64,000 bases of DNA. Origin: Pseudarthrobacter enclensis (lineage in GTDB: Bacteria > Actinomycetota > Actinomycetes > Actinomycetales > Micrococcaceae). Under the pieces are notes generated by a model, which was given only the letters and a program-made list of their open reading frames with translations, was not told where the DNA came from and made no database searches. The stretch spans positions 964,840 to 1,028,839 of the forward strand of contig NZ_KQ758599.1 of assembly GCF_001457025.1 (NCBI RefSeq), in the 5' to 3' direction. The position numbers and the translations under genes are program-made. Every line of letters begins with the position of its first letter. Position 1 is the stretch's first letter. Below are positions 17,725 to 26,390 of this stretch, piece after piece.

Positions 17725-18767
17725 CCCTGGATCTGTCGGGTTCGGCCCGCACCGTCGCCGTCCTGGGCGCGGGTTCCTGGGGTACAACCTTCGCCAAAAT
17801 ACTGGCTGACGCTGCCACCGCAGCAGGGACCCCCCGCGACATCAGGCTCTGGGGCCGCCGCAGCGAGGTCGTTGAGCAGGTGAATAGCGCGCACCGGAAC
17901 GACCAGTACCTCAAGGACGTGCCGCTGCCGGCGAGCATCACCGCCTCGACCGACGTCGCCACGGTGCTGGACGGGGCAGACCTCGTTGTCCTGGCGGTCC
18001 CTGCCCAGTCCCTGCGGCCGCAGCTCAGGCAATGGCGGGAACTGATCGCCCCCGACGCCATCGTCGTGTCCCTGATGAAGGGGCTCGAACTGGGAACCGA
18101 CGCCCGCATGAGCCAGGTCATCAGCGAGGAGCTGGGCCTGCCCGCGGAACGCATCGCCGTCGTCTCCGGCCCCAACCTGGCCATGGAAATCGCCCGCGAG
18201 GAACCAACCGCATCGGTGGTGGCGTGCACTGAATCCGCAGCCGCCGGCTGGCTGGCCCGCAGCTGCACCGCACCCTACTTCCGGCCCTACACCACCTCCG
18301 ATGTGGTGGGCGTCGAAATCGGCGGCATCGTCAAGAACGTCATCGCCCTGGCCGTCGGCATCTGCGAGGGCAAGCAGATGGGCGACAACACCAAGGCGTC
18401 GGTGATCACGCGCGGCCTGGCCGAAACATCCCGCCTTGCCCTGGCGCTCGGCGGCGAAGCCAAAACCATGGCCGGCCTCGCCGGGCTGGGCGACCTCGTG
18501 GCGACGTGTTCATCGTCCCTCTCGCGGAACCACACCGCAGGCCGCCTGCTGGGCCAGGGGCTGACGCTGGAGGAGGTGGGCCAAAAGATGACCCAGACCG
18601 CCGAAGGCATCAAGTCCGGGCAGGCCGTGCACGAACTGGCCGGCAAGCTGGGCGTGGAGATGCCCATTACCGCCGCCGTCGTGGCCGTGCTGGCAGGCAA
18701 GCTGTCCGTAGACCAACTGGGACCGGTCCTGCTGTCCCGCGAACTGAAACCCGAAGGCGATTACTGA
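17721..18767 (+). CDS. gpsA: NAD(P)H-dependent glycerol-3-phosphate dehydrogenase
   Basis: The 348-residue protein has a Rossmann motif GAGSWGTTFAKI at residues 15-26. The GpsA signatures SGPNLAMEIA and the catalytic lysine in GGIVKNVIALAVG are present, with a C-terminal helical domain (KTMAGLAGLGDLVATC). It reduces dihydroxyacetone phosphate to sn-glycerol-3-phosphate for phospholipids. The GTG start overlaps the plsC stop by four bases (GTGA), and ddl starts two bases after the gpsA stop, so translation is tightly coupled. Confidence 0.96.
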   Translation: MTLDLSGSARTVAVLGAGSWGTTFAKILADAATAAGTPRDIRLWGRRSEVVEQVNSAHRNDQYLKDVPLPASITASTDVATVLDGADLVVLAVPAQSLRPQLRQWRELIAPDAIVVSLMKGLELGTDARMSQVISEELGLPAERIAVVSGPNLAMEIAREEPTASVVACTESAAAGWLARSCTAPYFRPYTTSDVVGVEIGGIVKNVIALAVGICEGKQMGDNTKASVITRGLAETSRLALALGGEAKTMAGLAGLGDLVATCSSSLSRNHTAGRLLGQGLTLEEVGQKMTQTAEGIKSGQAVHELAGKLGVEMPITAAVVAVLAGKLSVDQLGPVLLSRELKPEGDY

Positions 18768-18769
18768 CC

Positions 18770-19915
18770 ATGTCCCACACCCTCCCGACCTCCGGCACTC
18801 CCGCCGGCCGCAAACCGCGGGTAGCGGTCCTTTTCGGCGGACGGTCCTCCGAGCACGCCGTCAGCTGCGTCACCGCCGCCGGGGTCCTCGGCGCCATCAA
18901 CAAGGACAAGTACGAGGTCATTCCCATCGGAATCGCCAAGACCGGGCAGTGGGTCCTCGCCTCCACCGACACCGCCCAGTGGTCACTGGCGGCCTCGGCC
19001 CTTCCCGAGGTGGCACCGTCCGCCCAAACGGTCACCCTGGCGGAGATTGGTGGGGAGCACCAGCTGATCGTCGCTTCGCCCAACGAGGTCCCGCAGGAGC
19101 TGGGCACCGTGGACGTCGTTTTTCCGCTGCTGCACGGACCCTTCGGCGAGGACGGAACCATCCAGGGGCTGCTGGAACTCTCTGACACCCGGTACGTAGG
19201 GGCCGGCGTCCTGGCCTCTGCCGTGGGCATGGACAAGCACTTCATGAAGGTGGTGTTCGAAGCCGCCGGCCTGCACGTCGGACCCTACGTTGCCGTCACC
19301 GACCGGCAATGGCAAAAGGATCCGGAAGCTGTCCGGAAGCAGGTGGACAGGCTTGGCTTCCCGGTCTTCGTGAAGCCCGCACGCGCCGGGTCATCGATGG
19401 GCATCTCCAAGGTGGACTCCCTCGAAGGCCTTGACGCAGCCATCGAGGAAGCCCGCCGGCACGACCTGAAGCTGGTCATCGAAGCAGGCATCGTCGGCCG
19501 CGAGATCGAGTGCGCCGTCCTGGAGGGCCGCGGCACCGACGCGCCCAGGACCTCCATGCCGGGCGAAATCTCCGTGGCGGGCGGCGGTCATGAGTTCTAT
19601 GACTTCAATGCCAAGTACGTGGAGGACGACGCCGCCGCACTGAGCTGCCCGGCCGACATTCCCGAAGAAGCAATCGCCAGGGTACGGGAACTTGCCGCCG
19701 CGGCCTTCGACGCCGTGGGTGCCGAAGGGCTGAGCCGGGTGGACTTCTTCTACACCCCGGACGGGGAACTGATCATCAACGAGATCAACACCATGCCTGG
19801 GTTCACGCCCAAGAGCATGTACCCGCAGATGTGGGCAGCGTCCGGGCTCGCCTACGCCGACCTGATCGACGAACTGATCCACCTTGCCCTGAACCGGAAA
19901 ACCGGCCTTCGCTGA
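18770..19915 (+). CDS. ddl: D-alanine--D-alanine ligase
   Basis: The 381-residue ATP-grasp enzyme ligates two D-alanines for peptidoglycan precursors. It carries VLFGGRSSEHAVS near residues 19-31, LHGPFGEDG, the ATP-binding KPARAGSSMGISKV, and INEINTMPGFT near the C-terminus. ATG at 18770 follows directly on gpsA and is where homology starts, although the frame is open upstream inside gpsA. Its clustering with murA suggests co-ordinated wall synthesis. The residues that set D-Ala versus D-lactate preference were not examined. Length is normal. Confidence 0.96.
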   Translation: MSHTLPTSGTPAGRKPRVAVLFGGRSSEHAVSCVTAAGVLGAINKDKYEVIPIGIAKTGQWVLASTDTAQWSLAASALPEVAPSAQTVTLAEIGGEHQLIVASPNEVPQELGTVDVVFPLLHGPFGEDGTIQGLLELSDTRYVGAGVLASAVGMDKHFMKVVFEAAGLHVGPYVAVTDRQWQKDPEAVRKQVDRLGFPVFVKPARAGSSMGISKVDSLEGLDAAIEEARRHDLKLVIEAGIVGREIECAVLEGRGTDAPRTSMPGEISVAGGGHEFYDFNAKYVEDDAAALSCPADIPEEAIARVRELAAAAFDAVGAEGLSRVDFFYTPDGELIINEINTMPGFTPKSMYPQMWAASGLAYADLIDELIHLALNRKTGLR

Positions 19916-19942
19916 CCCGGGCCCGGTGGGCGGGCCCATCAC

Positions 19943-20446
19943 CTACTGGCTCTTGGGCAGGTCCTGCAGTTCCTCCTGGCCCACGCAGTTACGGCTGGCC
20001 GGCACCTTGCCGGCCGCTGTGGCGAGGTCGGCCAGCACTGTGGCCGAGCTGATCTTGTCCGGGTCCATCAGGATCTCGGTGGCGGGCTCCCGGCCGTAGG
20101 TGGTGAGCGTCCACACGGGGTCGCCCTCCTTGATCACCCAATCGATGCCGTTAACCGTCACGCAGCGGTCAGTGGTTGGCCCCGGCACGTTCACTCCGCA
20201 CCGCAGGATTACCAACGATGGATCCCCCCACGCGGCCGTGGCCTGGCTGTTGGTCTGTCGCAGCCTGGAGTCGCCGATGGCGTCGGGCAGCGCCACCATC
20301 ATGGGTGCGCAGGCGGGGTTCGCAGCATCCTGTGCAGCCGTGACGTCGACGGCGGCGGAGCAGCCTGCCAGCGGAACGGCCACGAAGGCTCCAAGGAGCG
20401 CCGTCCGGACAGCGCGGTGGGGCAGGGACAGCTGGGGACGGTGCAT
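19943..20446 (-). CDS. DUF3515 lipoprotein
   Basis: The 167-residue protein has a type II signal peptide ending in lipobox LAGC (Cys29), so it is predicted to be a lipid-anchored exported protein. The remainder contains CAPMMVALPDAI, RCVTVNGIDWVI and two further cysteines, matching DUF3515, a conserved actinobacterial family of unknown function commonly located between ddl and thiL as here. It is convergent with ddl and divergent from thiL. Confidence 0.85.
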   Translation of the reverse strand: MHRPQLSLPHRAVRTALLGAFVAVPLAGCSAAVDVTAAQDAANPACAPMMVALPDAIGDSRLRQTNSQATAAWGDPSLVILRCGVNVPGPTTDRCVTVNGIDWVIKEGDPVWTLTTYGREPATEILMDPDKISSATVLADLATAAGKVPASRNCVGQEELQDLPKSQ

Positions 20447-20570
20447 ATTCCAAGCCTATAGCCGCGGCTGGAGGTTCCTGTCATCGGCCTGGACCGCCCC
20501 TGCCAGTCTCCGTGGGCGGCCCAGTGCCCGGACACCCGGGAATGTCGGACCCGCGCTGTAGCGTAGTGGG

Positions 20571-21614
20571 GTGCCTGAAAAACGTATGGCCGGGGACGCG
20601 TCTCCGGCAGTCGCCGCCCTCTCCGAAGCCGAGCTGCTGTCGCGGATTTTCCCGCGACTGGCGGTGGACGCGACACATTCCGCGGCCACCCTCCTGGGCC
20701 CCGGGGACGACGCCGCGATCATCAGCGCACCGGATGCCAGGACGGTCATCAGCATCGACACCCAGGTCCAGGACCAGGACTTCCGGCTGGCCTGGCCCAA
20801 CGGGTACCGGAGCACAGGCTTTGATGTCGGCTGGAAGGCTGCCGCACAGAACCTCAGCGACATCAACGCGATGGGAGCACGTGCCACGTCCATGGTGGTC
20901 AGCCTGACACTGCCGCCCGACACCCCCGTCACCTGGGTGGAGGACCTGGCCGACGGCCTGACGGCAGGCATCCGGGGCCTTGGTGCGGACGGCTGCTCCG
21001 TCGCCGGCGGCGACTTGGGGCGCGGAAGGGAAATTTCGGTCACCGTTGCGGTGCTGGGGACGCTCGACGGCGGCCCGCCGGTGCTGCGCTCAGGCGCGCA
21101 ACCGGGTGACGTCCTGGCGCTGGCCGGTACGGCCGGGCAGGCGGCCGCCGGCCTCGCCCTGCTCGAATCCGGGGTACCCATGGAACAGCTCGACGACGGA
21201 CTGCGCAACCTGACGGAACGCCAGCGCCGGCCGGTGCCGCCGCTCCAGGCCGGCCCGGCCGCCCGGAAAGCCGGCGCCACCGCCATGCTGGATGTCTCGG
21301 ACGGGCTGCTGCGCGACGGCCGCCGGATGGCGCTGGCCAGCCACGTCGCCATGGACCTGGATCCGGACCGCCTGGGCCCTCTCGCCGCCGGGGTGGAACC
21401 TGCGGCCCGCCTGCTGGGCCGGAACGCCATGGAATGGGTGCTCAGCGGAGGGGAAGACCACGGGCTGCTGGCCACTTTCCCGCCGGATATTCAGCTTCCT
21501 CCCGGATTCACTGCGATAGGCTCGATACAAGCACTGGGAATCGACGAAGGTCCGCGCGTGACGATCGCGGGCCGGGCCGCGGACACCGGGGGATGGGACC
21601 ACTTTGCAGACTAA
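20571..21614 (+). CDS. thiL: Thiamine-monophosphate kinase
   Basis: The 347-residue protein is a PurM/ThiL-fold kinase that phosphorylates thiamine monophosphate to thiamine pyrophosphate. Visible signatures are LLGPGDDAAII near residue 42, the metal-binding Asp in SIDTQVQD, and GLGADGCSVAGGDLGRG. The later TAMLDVSDGLLRD and SGGEDHGLLATF complete the family. The GTG start at 20571 is the first with homology downstream. The stop overlaps the next start by 11 bases. thiC lies 22 kb away under a TPP riboswitch; no riboswitch is seen before thiL. Confidence 0.94.
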   Translation: MPEKRMAGDASPAVAALSEAELLSRIFPRLAVDATHSAATLLGPGDDAAIISAPDARTVISIDTQVQDQDFRLAWPNGYRSTGFDVGWKAAAQNLSDINAMGARATSMVVSLTLPPDTPVTWVEDLADGLTAGIRGLGADGCSVAGGDLGRGREISVTVAVLGTLDGGPPVLRSGAQPGDVLALAGTAGQAAAGLALLESGVPMEQLDDGLRNLTERQRRPVPPLQAGPAARKAGATAMLDVSDGLLRDGRRMALASHVAMDLDPDRLGPLAAGVEPAARLLGRNAMEWVLSGGEDHGLLATFPPDIQLPPGFTAIGSIQALGIDEGPRVTIAGRAADTGGWDHFAD

Positions 21615-22629
21615 GATCGCCGCCAACGCCCAGGCCATGAGGCGGTGGCTGAACAAAGCGGAGACCGCCCTGGGCAACCACAGCGACCGCCTGAACGCCA
21701 TCAACATCTTCCCTGTCGCCGACGGTGACACCGGCACCAACCTCTATCTCACCGTCCGTGCCGCCTCCGATGCCCTCGAGGCCATGGATCCGGGTGTCAC
21801 CGACGTCGGAGCGGTCCTGGCGCACGCCGGCCAGGCCGCGCTCGAGAAAGCGCGCGGCAACTCGGGGACGCTGTTTTCGGTCTTCCTCTGCGCCGCCGCC
21901 GAACCCCTAGCCGGCCAGCAGCGGCTCAGTTCCGCTCTCCTGGCCACAGCGCTGCACCGCGCCCAGATCCGGGCCTGGACCGCCCTCAGCGACCCCGTGC
22001 CCGGCACCATGCTGTCCGTCATGGAGGCTGCGTCGCTCGCCGCCGCCGAGATCGATGCCCTGCACCCGGGGGACGACAGCAACCATGCCCTCGGTGTGAC
22101 GCTCGATGCCGCTGTTGCCGCAGCCCTGGCCGCCGTCGTGTCCACGGAAGAACAACTTGACGCCCTGCAGGACGCGCACGTCGTGGACGCCGGCGGCGTG
22201 GGGCTCCTGCTCATCCTTGACTGCCTGCGCTCCGTCGTCCTGGGGGAGGAACTTCAGAGCTCACTGCTTGACGATCTTCACGGATACAGCGTCCAGGATC
22301 CGCACATCCACGCCAGCATGCCGGTTGACGACGGTGTGGAGGTGATGTGCACCATCAACCTCTCACCGCTGGACGCGGCAACCCTCCGGCAGCACCTGGA
22401 CGAGCTGGGGGAGTCGGTCATCATGAGCCAGCTCGGCGGCGGGGAAGCCGGCGACGGTACCTACAGGTGGCGGGTCCACGTCCACGTCCCCACGCCCGGT
22501 CCCGCCGTCGAACTCATCCGCAGCCTGGGCATCCCCACGGACATCTCCATCAGTGCCCTGTCCGACACCTCCAGCCACCGGGACCAGGCGCTCCAGGAGG
22601 CAGTGGACTCCGGTGGGCATGAACGCTGA
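21604..22629 (+). CDS. DAK2/DhaL-domain protein (FakA-like)
   Basis: The 341-residue protein has an N-terminal DhaL domain: NIFPVADGDTGTNLYLTV (about residues 35-52) carries the Mg-ATP aspartates, followed by ARGNSGTLFS and the PGTMLSV and DAGGVGLLLIL loops. A smaller C-terminal domain (residues 230-341) follows. The organisation matches the N-terminal and middle domains of FakA/YloV, which phosphorylates fatty acids bound to FakB. The protein is about 200 residues shorter than Firmicute FakA, and no fakB is adjacent. Gene order next to recG is conserved across Gram-positives. The TTG start overlaps thiL. Kinase substrate is uncertain. Confidence 0.82.
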   Translation: MQTKIAANAQAMRRWLNKAETALGNHSDRLNAINIFPVADGDTGTNLYLTVRAASDALEAMDPGVTDVGAVLAHAGQAALEKARGNSGTLFSVFLCAAAEPLAGQQRLSSALLATALHRAQIRAWTALSDPVPGTMLSVMEAASLAAAEIDALHPGDDSNHALGVTLDAAVAAALAAVVSTEEQLDALQDAHVVDAGGVGLLLILDCLRSVVLGEELQSSLLDDLHGYSVQDPHIHASMPVDDGVEVMCTINLSPLDAATLRQHLDELGESVIMSQLGGGEAGDGTYRWRVHVHVPTPGPAVELIRSLGIPTDISISALSDTSSHRDQALQEAVDSGGHER

Positions 22630-24892
22630 GCCCGGGCTTCCCCTGGAACGCCGCATTGGCAAGCGTTCGGCAGGGGTGATCGAAAAACACCTTGGCATCA
22701 CCACCGTCGAGGGCCTGCTCAACTACTTCCCGCGCCGGTATATGGCCCGCGGCGAACTGACACCCATCAGCGAGCTGCCGCGGGACGAGGAAGTCACCCT
22801 GATTGCCCGCGTGCTCTCCAGCAGCACCCGTTCCATGCAGGCACGCAAGGGAACCATCACCGACGTCGTCATTTCCGACGACGACGGCCGGAGCGGCCTG
22901 AGGCTGGTGGGCGGCACAGACTTCCACGGCAAGGTGCCGGGGACCCTGAAGATCAGCTTCTTCAACGCCTACCGGGCCAAGAGCGAGCTGCTGCCAGGAC
23001 GCCGGGCCCTGTTTTCCGGTAAGGTCACCAGCTTCAAGGGCGCCCTGGGACTCACCAACCCCGACTTCCAGGTGCTTGACTCGGATCCCTTCACGGCCGG
23101 CAGCGACGACCCCGAAAAACTCGCGGCAATGCCCATCCCCGTCTACCCGGCCACGGCTAAGCTCCCCAGCTGGAAAATCCAGAAGGTCATCTCCACGCTG
23201 CTGGAAACCGTTGACCTGGGCGCTGTACCGGACCCCGTGCCGGCCTCCGTGGCAGCGCGGGAAGACTTCCTGCCTTTGGCCACGGCCTACCGGCTGGTCC
23301 ACGAACCGGAGACCGCCGCGGACTGGCAACGGGCCCGCCACCGGTTCCGTTACCAGGAGGCACTGGTCCTGCAGTCCGCCCTGGCGCGGCGCCGGTCCCA
23401 GCTGGCGGCGGAGGAAGCAACGGCCCGGCGGCCGGTGACGGACGGCGTTCTGGCAGCCTTCGACCGGAATTTGCCTTTCACGCTCACGGACGGCCAAGCC
23501 GCCGTCGGAAAAACCCTTGCCGCGGGGCTCGCGGAAAACCACCCCATGAACCGCCTGCTGCAGGGTGAAGTGGGCTCGGGCAAGACGGTGGTGGCATTGC
23601 GCGCCATGCTCCAGGTAGTGGACGCCGGCGGGCAGGCCGCGCTGCTGGCCCCCACCGAGGTCCTTGCCGCGCAGCACTACGACTCCATCCGCCGCACGCT
23701 CGGTCCGTTGTCCAGGGACGGGCTGCTCGGCGCCCTGGGCAGCCAGGACGGGGAATCCGTGCAGGTCACCCTGCTCACCGGATCCATGCCCGCCGCGGCC
23801 CGGAAGCAGGCCCTGCTGGATGCTGCCTCGGGAACGGCGGGGATCATCATCGGAACACACGCCCTGCTCAGTGACAACGTTTCCTTCTACGACCTCGGGC
23901 TGATCGTTGTGGACGAACAGCACCGGTTTGGCGTGGAGCAGCGTGACGCCCTGCGTGCCAAGGCGAGGAAACCTCCGCACCTGCTGGTCATGACCGCAAC
24001 CCCCATCCCGCGGACCGTCGCCATGACCGTATTCGGTGACCTTGAAACCTCCACGCTCGATGAGCTGCCCAAGGGCAGGGCGCCCATCTCCACCCACCTG
24101 GTGGGCCTGGCGGAGAACCCCGGCTGGGCCGGGCGAATCTGGGCACGGGCGCGCGAGGAAATCGACGCCGGCCACCAGGTCTACGTCGTATGCCCGAAGA
24201 TCGGCACCGACGACGACGGTGACTTCACCCCCGGCGAGGCGGAACCGGCCGACGTTGGCCTGGAGGACAACGGACGGGAATTGGCGTCGGTGACTGCCGT
24301 CGTCGAACACCTGCAGGATGAACCGTCCCTTGCCGGCATCCCGCTGGCGCCGCTGCATGGCCGCCAGGACCCGGACCTGAAGTCTGACACCATGGCCCGG
24401 TTCCTGGCCAACACCGTCAAGCTGCTGGTTTCAACCACCGTGATCGAGGTGGGCGTGGACGTCCACAACGCCACGCTGATGGTGATCCTGGACGCGGACC
24501 GGTTCGGTATCTCGCAGCTCCACCAGCTCCGCGGACGGGTGGGCCGCGGCGGGCTGCCCGGGACCTGCCTCCTCGTGACGTCCCTGGAGCGCGGCCATCC
24601 CAGCCGGCGGCGGCTGGAGGCCGTGGCATCGACCACCGACGGCTTCGTGCTGTCCCAGGAGGACCTCAAGCTCCGCAGGGAAGGCGACATCCTGGGCGCA
24701 TCCCAGTCCGGCGGCCGGTCAACGCTGCGGCTTCTGCGCGTACTGGAGCACGGGGACGTCATCGCCCAGGCACGCTCCGATGCCCAGGAAATCGTGGCCG
24801 CGGATCCCGCCCTCGACGCCCACACCGAATTGGCCGATGCCATTGACCGATACCTCAATCCCGAAAAGGAGGCGTTCCTTGAACGTGGTTAG
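22619..24892 (+). CDS. recG: ATP-dependent DNA helicase RecG
   Basis: The 757-residue SF2 helicase remodels stalled forks and Holliday junctions. The N-terminal wedge/OB domain covers about residues 60-170. Walker A is GEVGSGKTVVALRAM, Walker B is VVDEQHRFGVEQR (DEQH box), and the C-terminal helicase lobe has STTVIEVGVDV and the QLRGRVGRG motif VI. ATG at 22619 is the homologous start (MNAEPGLPLERRIGKRS) and overlaps the preceding gene by 11 bases. A DNA stretch around residue 560 (DDDGDFTPGEAEPADVG) is a lineage insertion in the second helicase lobe, seen in other high-GC actinobacteria. Confidence 0.96.
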   Translation: MNAEPGLPLERRIGKRSAGVIEKHLGITTVEGLLNYFPRRYMARGELTPISELPRDEEVTLIARVLSSSTRSMQARKGTITDVVISDDDGRSGLRLVGGTDFHGKVPGTLKISFFNAYRAKSELLPGRRALFSGKVTSFKGALGLTNPDFQVLDSDPFTAGSDDPEKLAAMPIPVYPATAKLPSWKIQKVISTLLETVDLGAVPDPVPASVAAREDFLPLATAYRLVHEPETAADWQRARHRFRYQEALVLQSALARRRSQLAAEEATARRPVTDGVLAAFDRNLPFTLTDGQAAVGKTLAAGLAENHPMNRLLQGEVGSGKTVVALRAMLQVVDAGGQAALLAPTEVLAAQHYDSIRRTLGPLSRDGLLGALGSQDGESVQVTLLTGSMPAAARKQALLDAASGTAGIIIGTHALLSDNVSFYDLGLIVVDEQHRFGVEQRDALRAKARKPPHLLVMTATPIPRTVAMTVFGDLETSTLDELPKGRAPISTHLVGLAENPGWAGRIWARAREEIDAGHQVYVVCPKIGTDDDGDFTPGEAEPADVGLEDNGRELASVTAVVEHLQDEPSLAGIPLAPLHGRQDPDLKSDTMARFLANTVKLLVSTTVIEVGVDVHNATLMVILDADRFGISQLHQLRGRVGRGGLPGTCLLVTSLERGHPSRRRLEAVASTTDGFVLSQEDLKLRREGDILGASQSGGRSTLRLLRVLEHGDVIAQARSDAQEIVAADPALDAHTELADAIDRYLNPEKEAFLERG

Positions 24893-24931
24893 CAGGGGAC
24901 GCACCGGCGGAACCGGAACGGTGGTGGCCGC

Positions 24932-25546
24932 ATGAGCCGGATCATCTCCGGAGCGGCGGGCGGAACACCGCTGACGGCAGTTCCCGGGTCCTTGACACGC
25001 CCCACTACAGACCGGGTCAAGGAGGCGCTTTTCTCCAGGCTGGACGCCTTCGACGTGATCTCCGGCGCGCGGGTGCTGGACCTGTATGCGGGGTCGGGCT
25101 CCCTGGGAGTGGAAAGCGCCAGCAGGGGAGCCCGGGCAGTGGACCTGGTGGAGGCCGACGCGAAGGCCAGCGCCGTCTGCCAGCGCAATGCGGACCTGAT
25201 CAACGGTGTGGTGGGCCGCAAGGCAGTCACCGTCCACCGCTCCAAGGTGGAGCCCTTCCTGGAACGCGCACACGAAACAGCGCTGTGGGACCTCGTGTTC
25301 ATGGATCCGCCCTACCCGCTGGAGGAAGTGGCTTTGGCGGCTGCCCTCAGGAAGCTCGCCACGCACCTGGCCCCGGGCGCCGTCGTGGTTGTAGAACGGT
25401 CCTCGCGGTCCCCCGAGCCGGCGTGGCCAACCGACGTGGAGCGGTTTGCCGAGAAAAAATACGGTGAAACCCGTCTGTGGTTCGCCGAACCGTCCGTTCC
25501 GGACGCCATCGAAGGCGACGACCTGCCGGCGGCCGGGGAAGACTGA
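24932..25546 (+). CDS. rsmD: 16S rRNA (guanine-966-N2)-methyltransferase
   Basis: The 204-residue methyltransferase has the opening RIISGAAGGTPL and RPTTDRVKEALF, the SAM-binding LDLYAGSGSLGVE near residue 51, and catalytic motif DPPYP near residue 130. It methylates G966 of 16S rRNA in the 30S subunit. ATG at 24932 is 40 bases after recG. In many bacteria rsmD is followed directly by coaD; here an opposite-strand pair of genes intervenes. Confidence 0.94.
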   Translation: MSRIISGAAGGTPLTAVPGSLTRPTTDRVKEALFSRLDAFDVISGARVLDLYAGSGSLGVESASRGARAVDLVEADAKASAVCQRNADLINGVVGRKAVTVHRSKVEPFLERAHETALWDLVFMDPPYPLEEVALAAALRKLATHLAPGAVVVVERSSRSPEPAWPTDVERFAEKKYGETRLWFAEPSVPDAIEGDDLPAAGED

Positions 25547-25601
25547 CACCACAAAGCGGCCGGGACGGGCCTTGACTGGCACGGCGCGGCCGTGGCACGT
25601 C

Positions 25602-26390
25602 TTAGGGGGAAAGCCGGTCCAGGTCAACGCCCGCCAGCACCTGTGCGGGGTGCGGTCCCCGGGCCACCAGTTCAGCCGTCCACTCCTGCGGCCACGGCAC
25701 CTGGGTCCCGGCCAGGATGATGTTGCCCGGGTACCGGCCCGCGAACATCCCGCTTTCGGCGAAGGCCGCCACGTCCCGCATGGCCTCCCGCAGCGCGGCC
25801 ACCTGGCTGCGGACCAGCGTCAGCGCCGGCTCGTCACCCACATTGACCACCAGCAGCCCCCCGGGTGCGAGCTTTTCCCGGACCTCGCGGTAGAACCCGG
25901 CGCAGGCGATGTGCTCCGGCGCCTCCGGCCCCGAGAAGATGTCCAGGATGACGACGTCGAAGCGGAGTTCCGGCTCAAGCCCGCCAAGGGCCTCCCTGGC
26001 GTCGCCGATGATGGTGTGCAGGTCTGTGCCCTCCGGCAGCGGAAGGTGCCGCAGGACGAAATCGAGGAGTTCACGCTCCAGTTCAACCGCGTACTGCACC
26101 GACCCGGGACGGGTCGCCTGGATGTAACGGGCCAGGGTGAGCGCACCCGCTCCAAGGTGGAGGGCACGCACGGGTGCTCCCGGAGGTGCAGCCAAGTCCA
26201 CCAGGTGCGCCACCCTTCGCAGGTACTCGTAGAAGACATCCTCCGGGTGGGCGAGGTTGACATGCGACTGTTCGGCGCCGCCGATACTCAGGACGTAGCC
26301 GCCGGCCGTAAAGGCATCCGGTTCGATGGTGGCGTGCTGGCCGGTCGCCCGGAGGAACCGCGACGGTCCGGTGCTGTTGCCGGCCATCAC
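25602..26390 (-). CDS. Spermidine-synthase-like methyltransferase-fold protein
   Basis: The 262-residue protein has the aminopropyltransferase/methyltransferase fold. LHLGAGALTLARYI near residue 76 is the nucleotide-binding loop, YAVELERELLDFV carries the acidic ribose-binding residue, and DVVILDIFSG corresponds to the catalytic-Asp strand. It lacks the N-terminal beta domain of true SpeE and belongs to the fused or stand-alone spermidine-synthase-like group common in actinobacteria, whose substrate is not established. ATG overlaps the stop of the upstream aminotransferase (ATGA), so the two genes form an operon. The gene is convergent with rsmD. Confidence 0.78.
   Translation of the reverse strand: MMAGNSTGPSRFLRATGQHATIEPDAFTAGGYVLSIGGAEQSHVNLAHPEDVFYEYLRRVAHLVDLAAPPGAPVRALHLGAGALTLARYIQATRPGSVQYAVELERELLDFVLRHLPLPEGTDLHTIIGDAREALGGLEPELRFDVVILDIFSGPEAPEHIACAGFYREVREKLAPGGLLVVNVGDEPALTLVRSQVAALREAMRDVAAFAESGMFAGRYPGNIILAGTQVPWPQEWTAELVARGPHPAQVLAGVDLDRLSP

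Noticed and set aside
19919..19937. Terminator GGGCCC-N7-GGGCCC between ddl and the DUF3515 gene
   Set aside because: Only six pairs with no T-tract; expected by chance in such GC-rich sequence.
22550..24358. 602-codon minus-strand frame opposite recG
   Set aside because: Low-complexity Gly/Arg/His composition and no start context; recG on the other strand has all helicase motifs.
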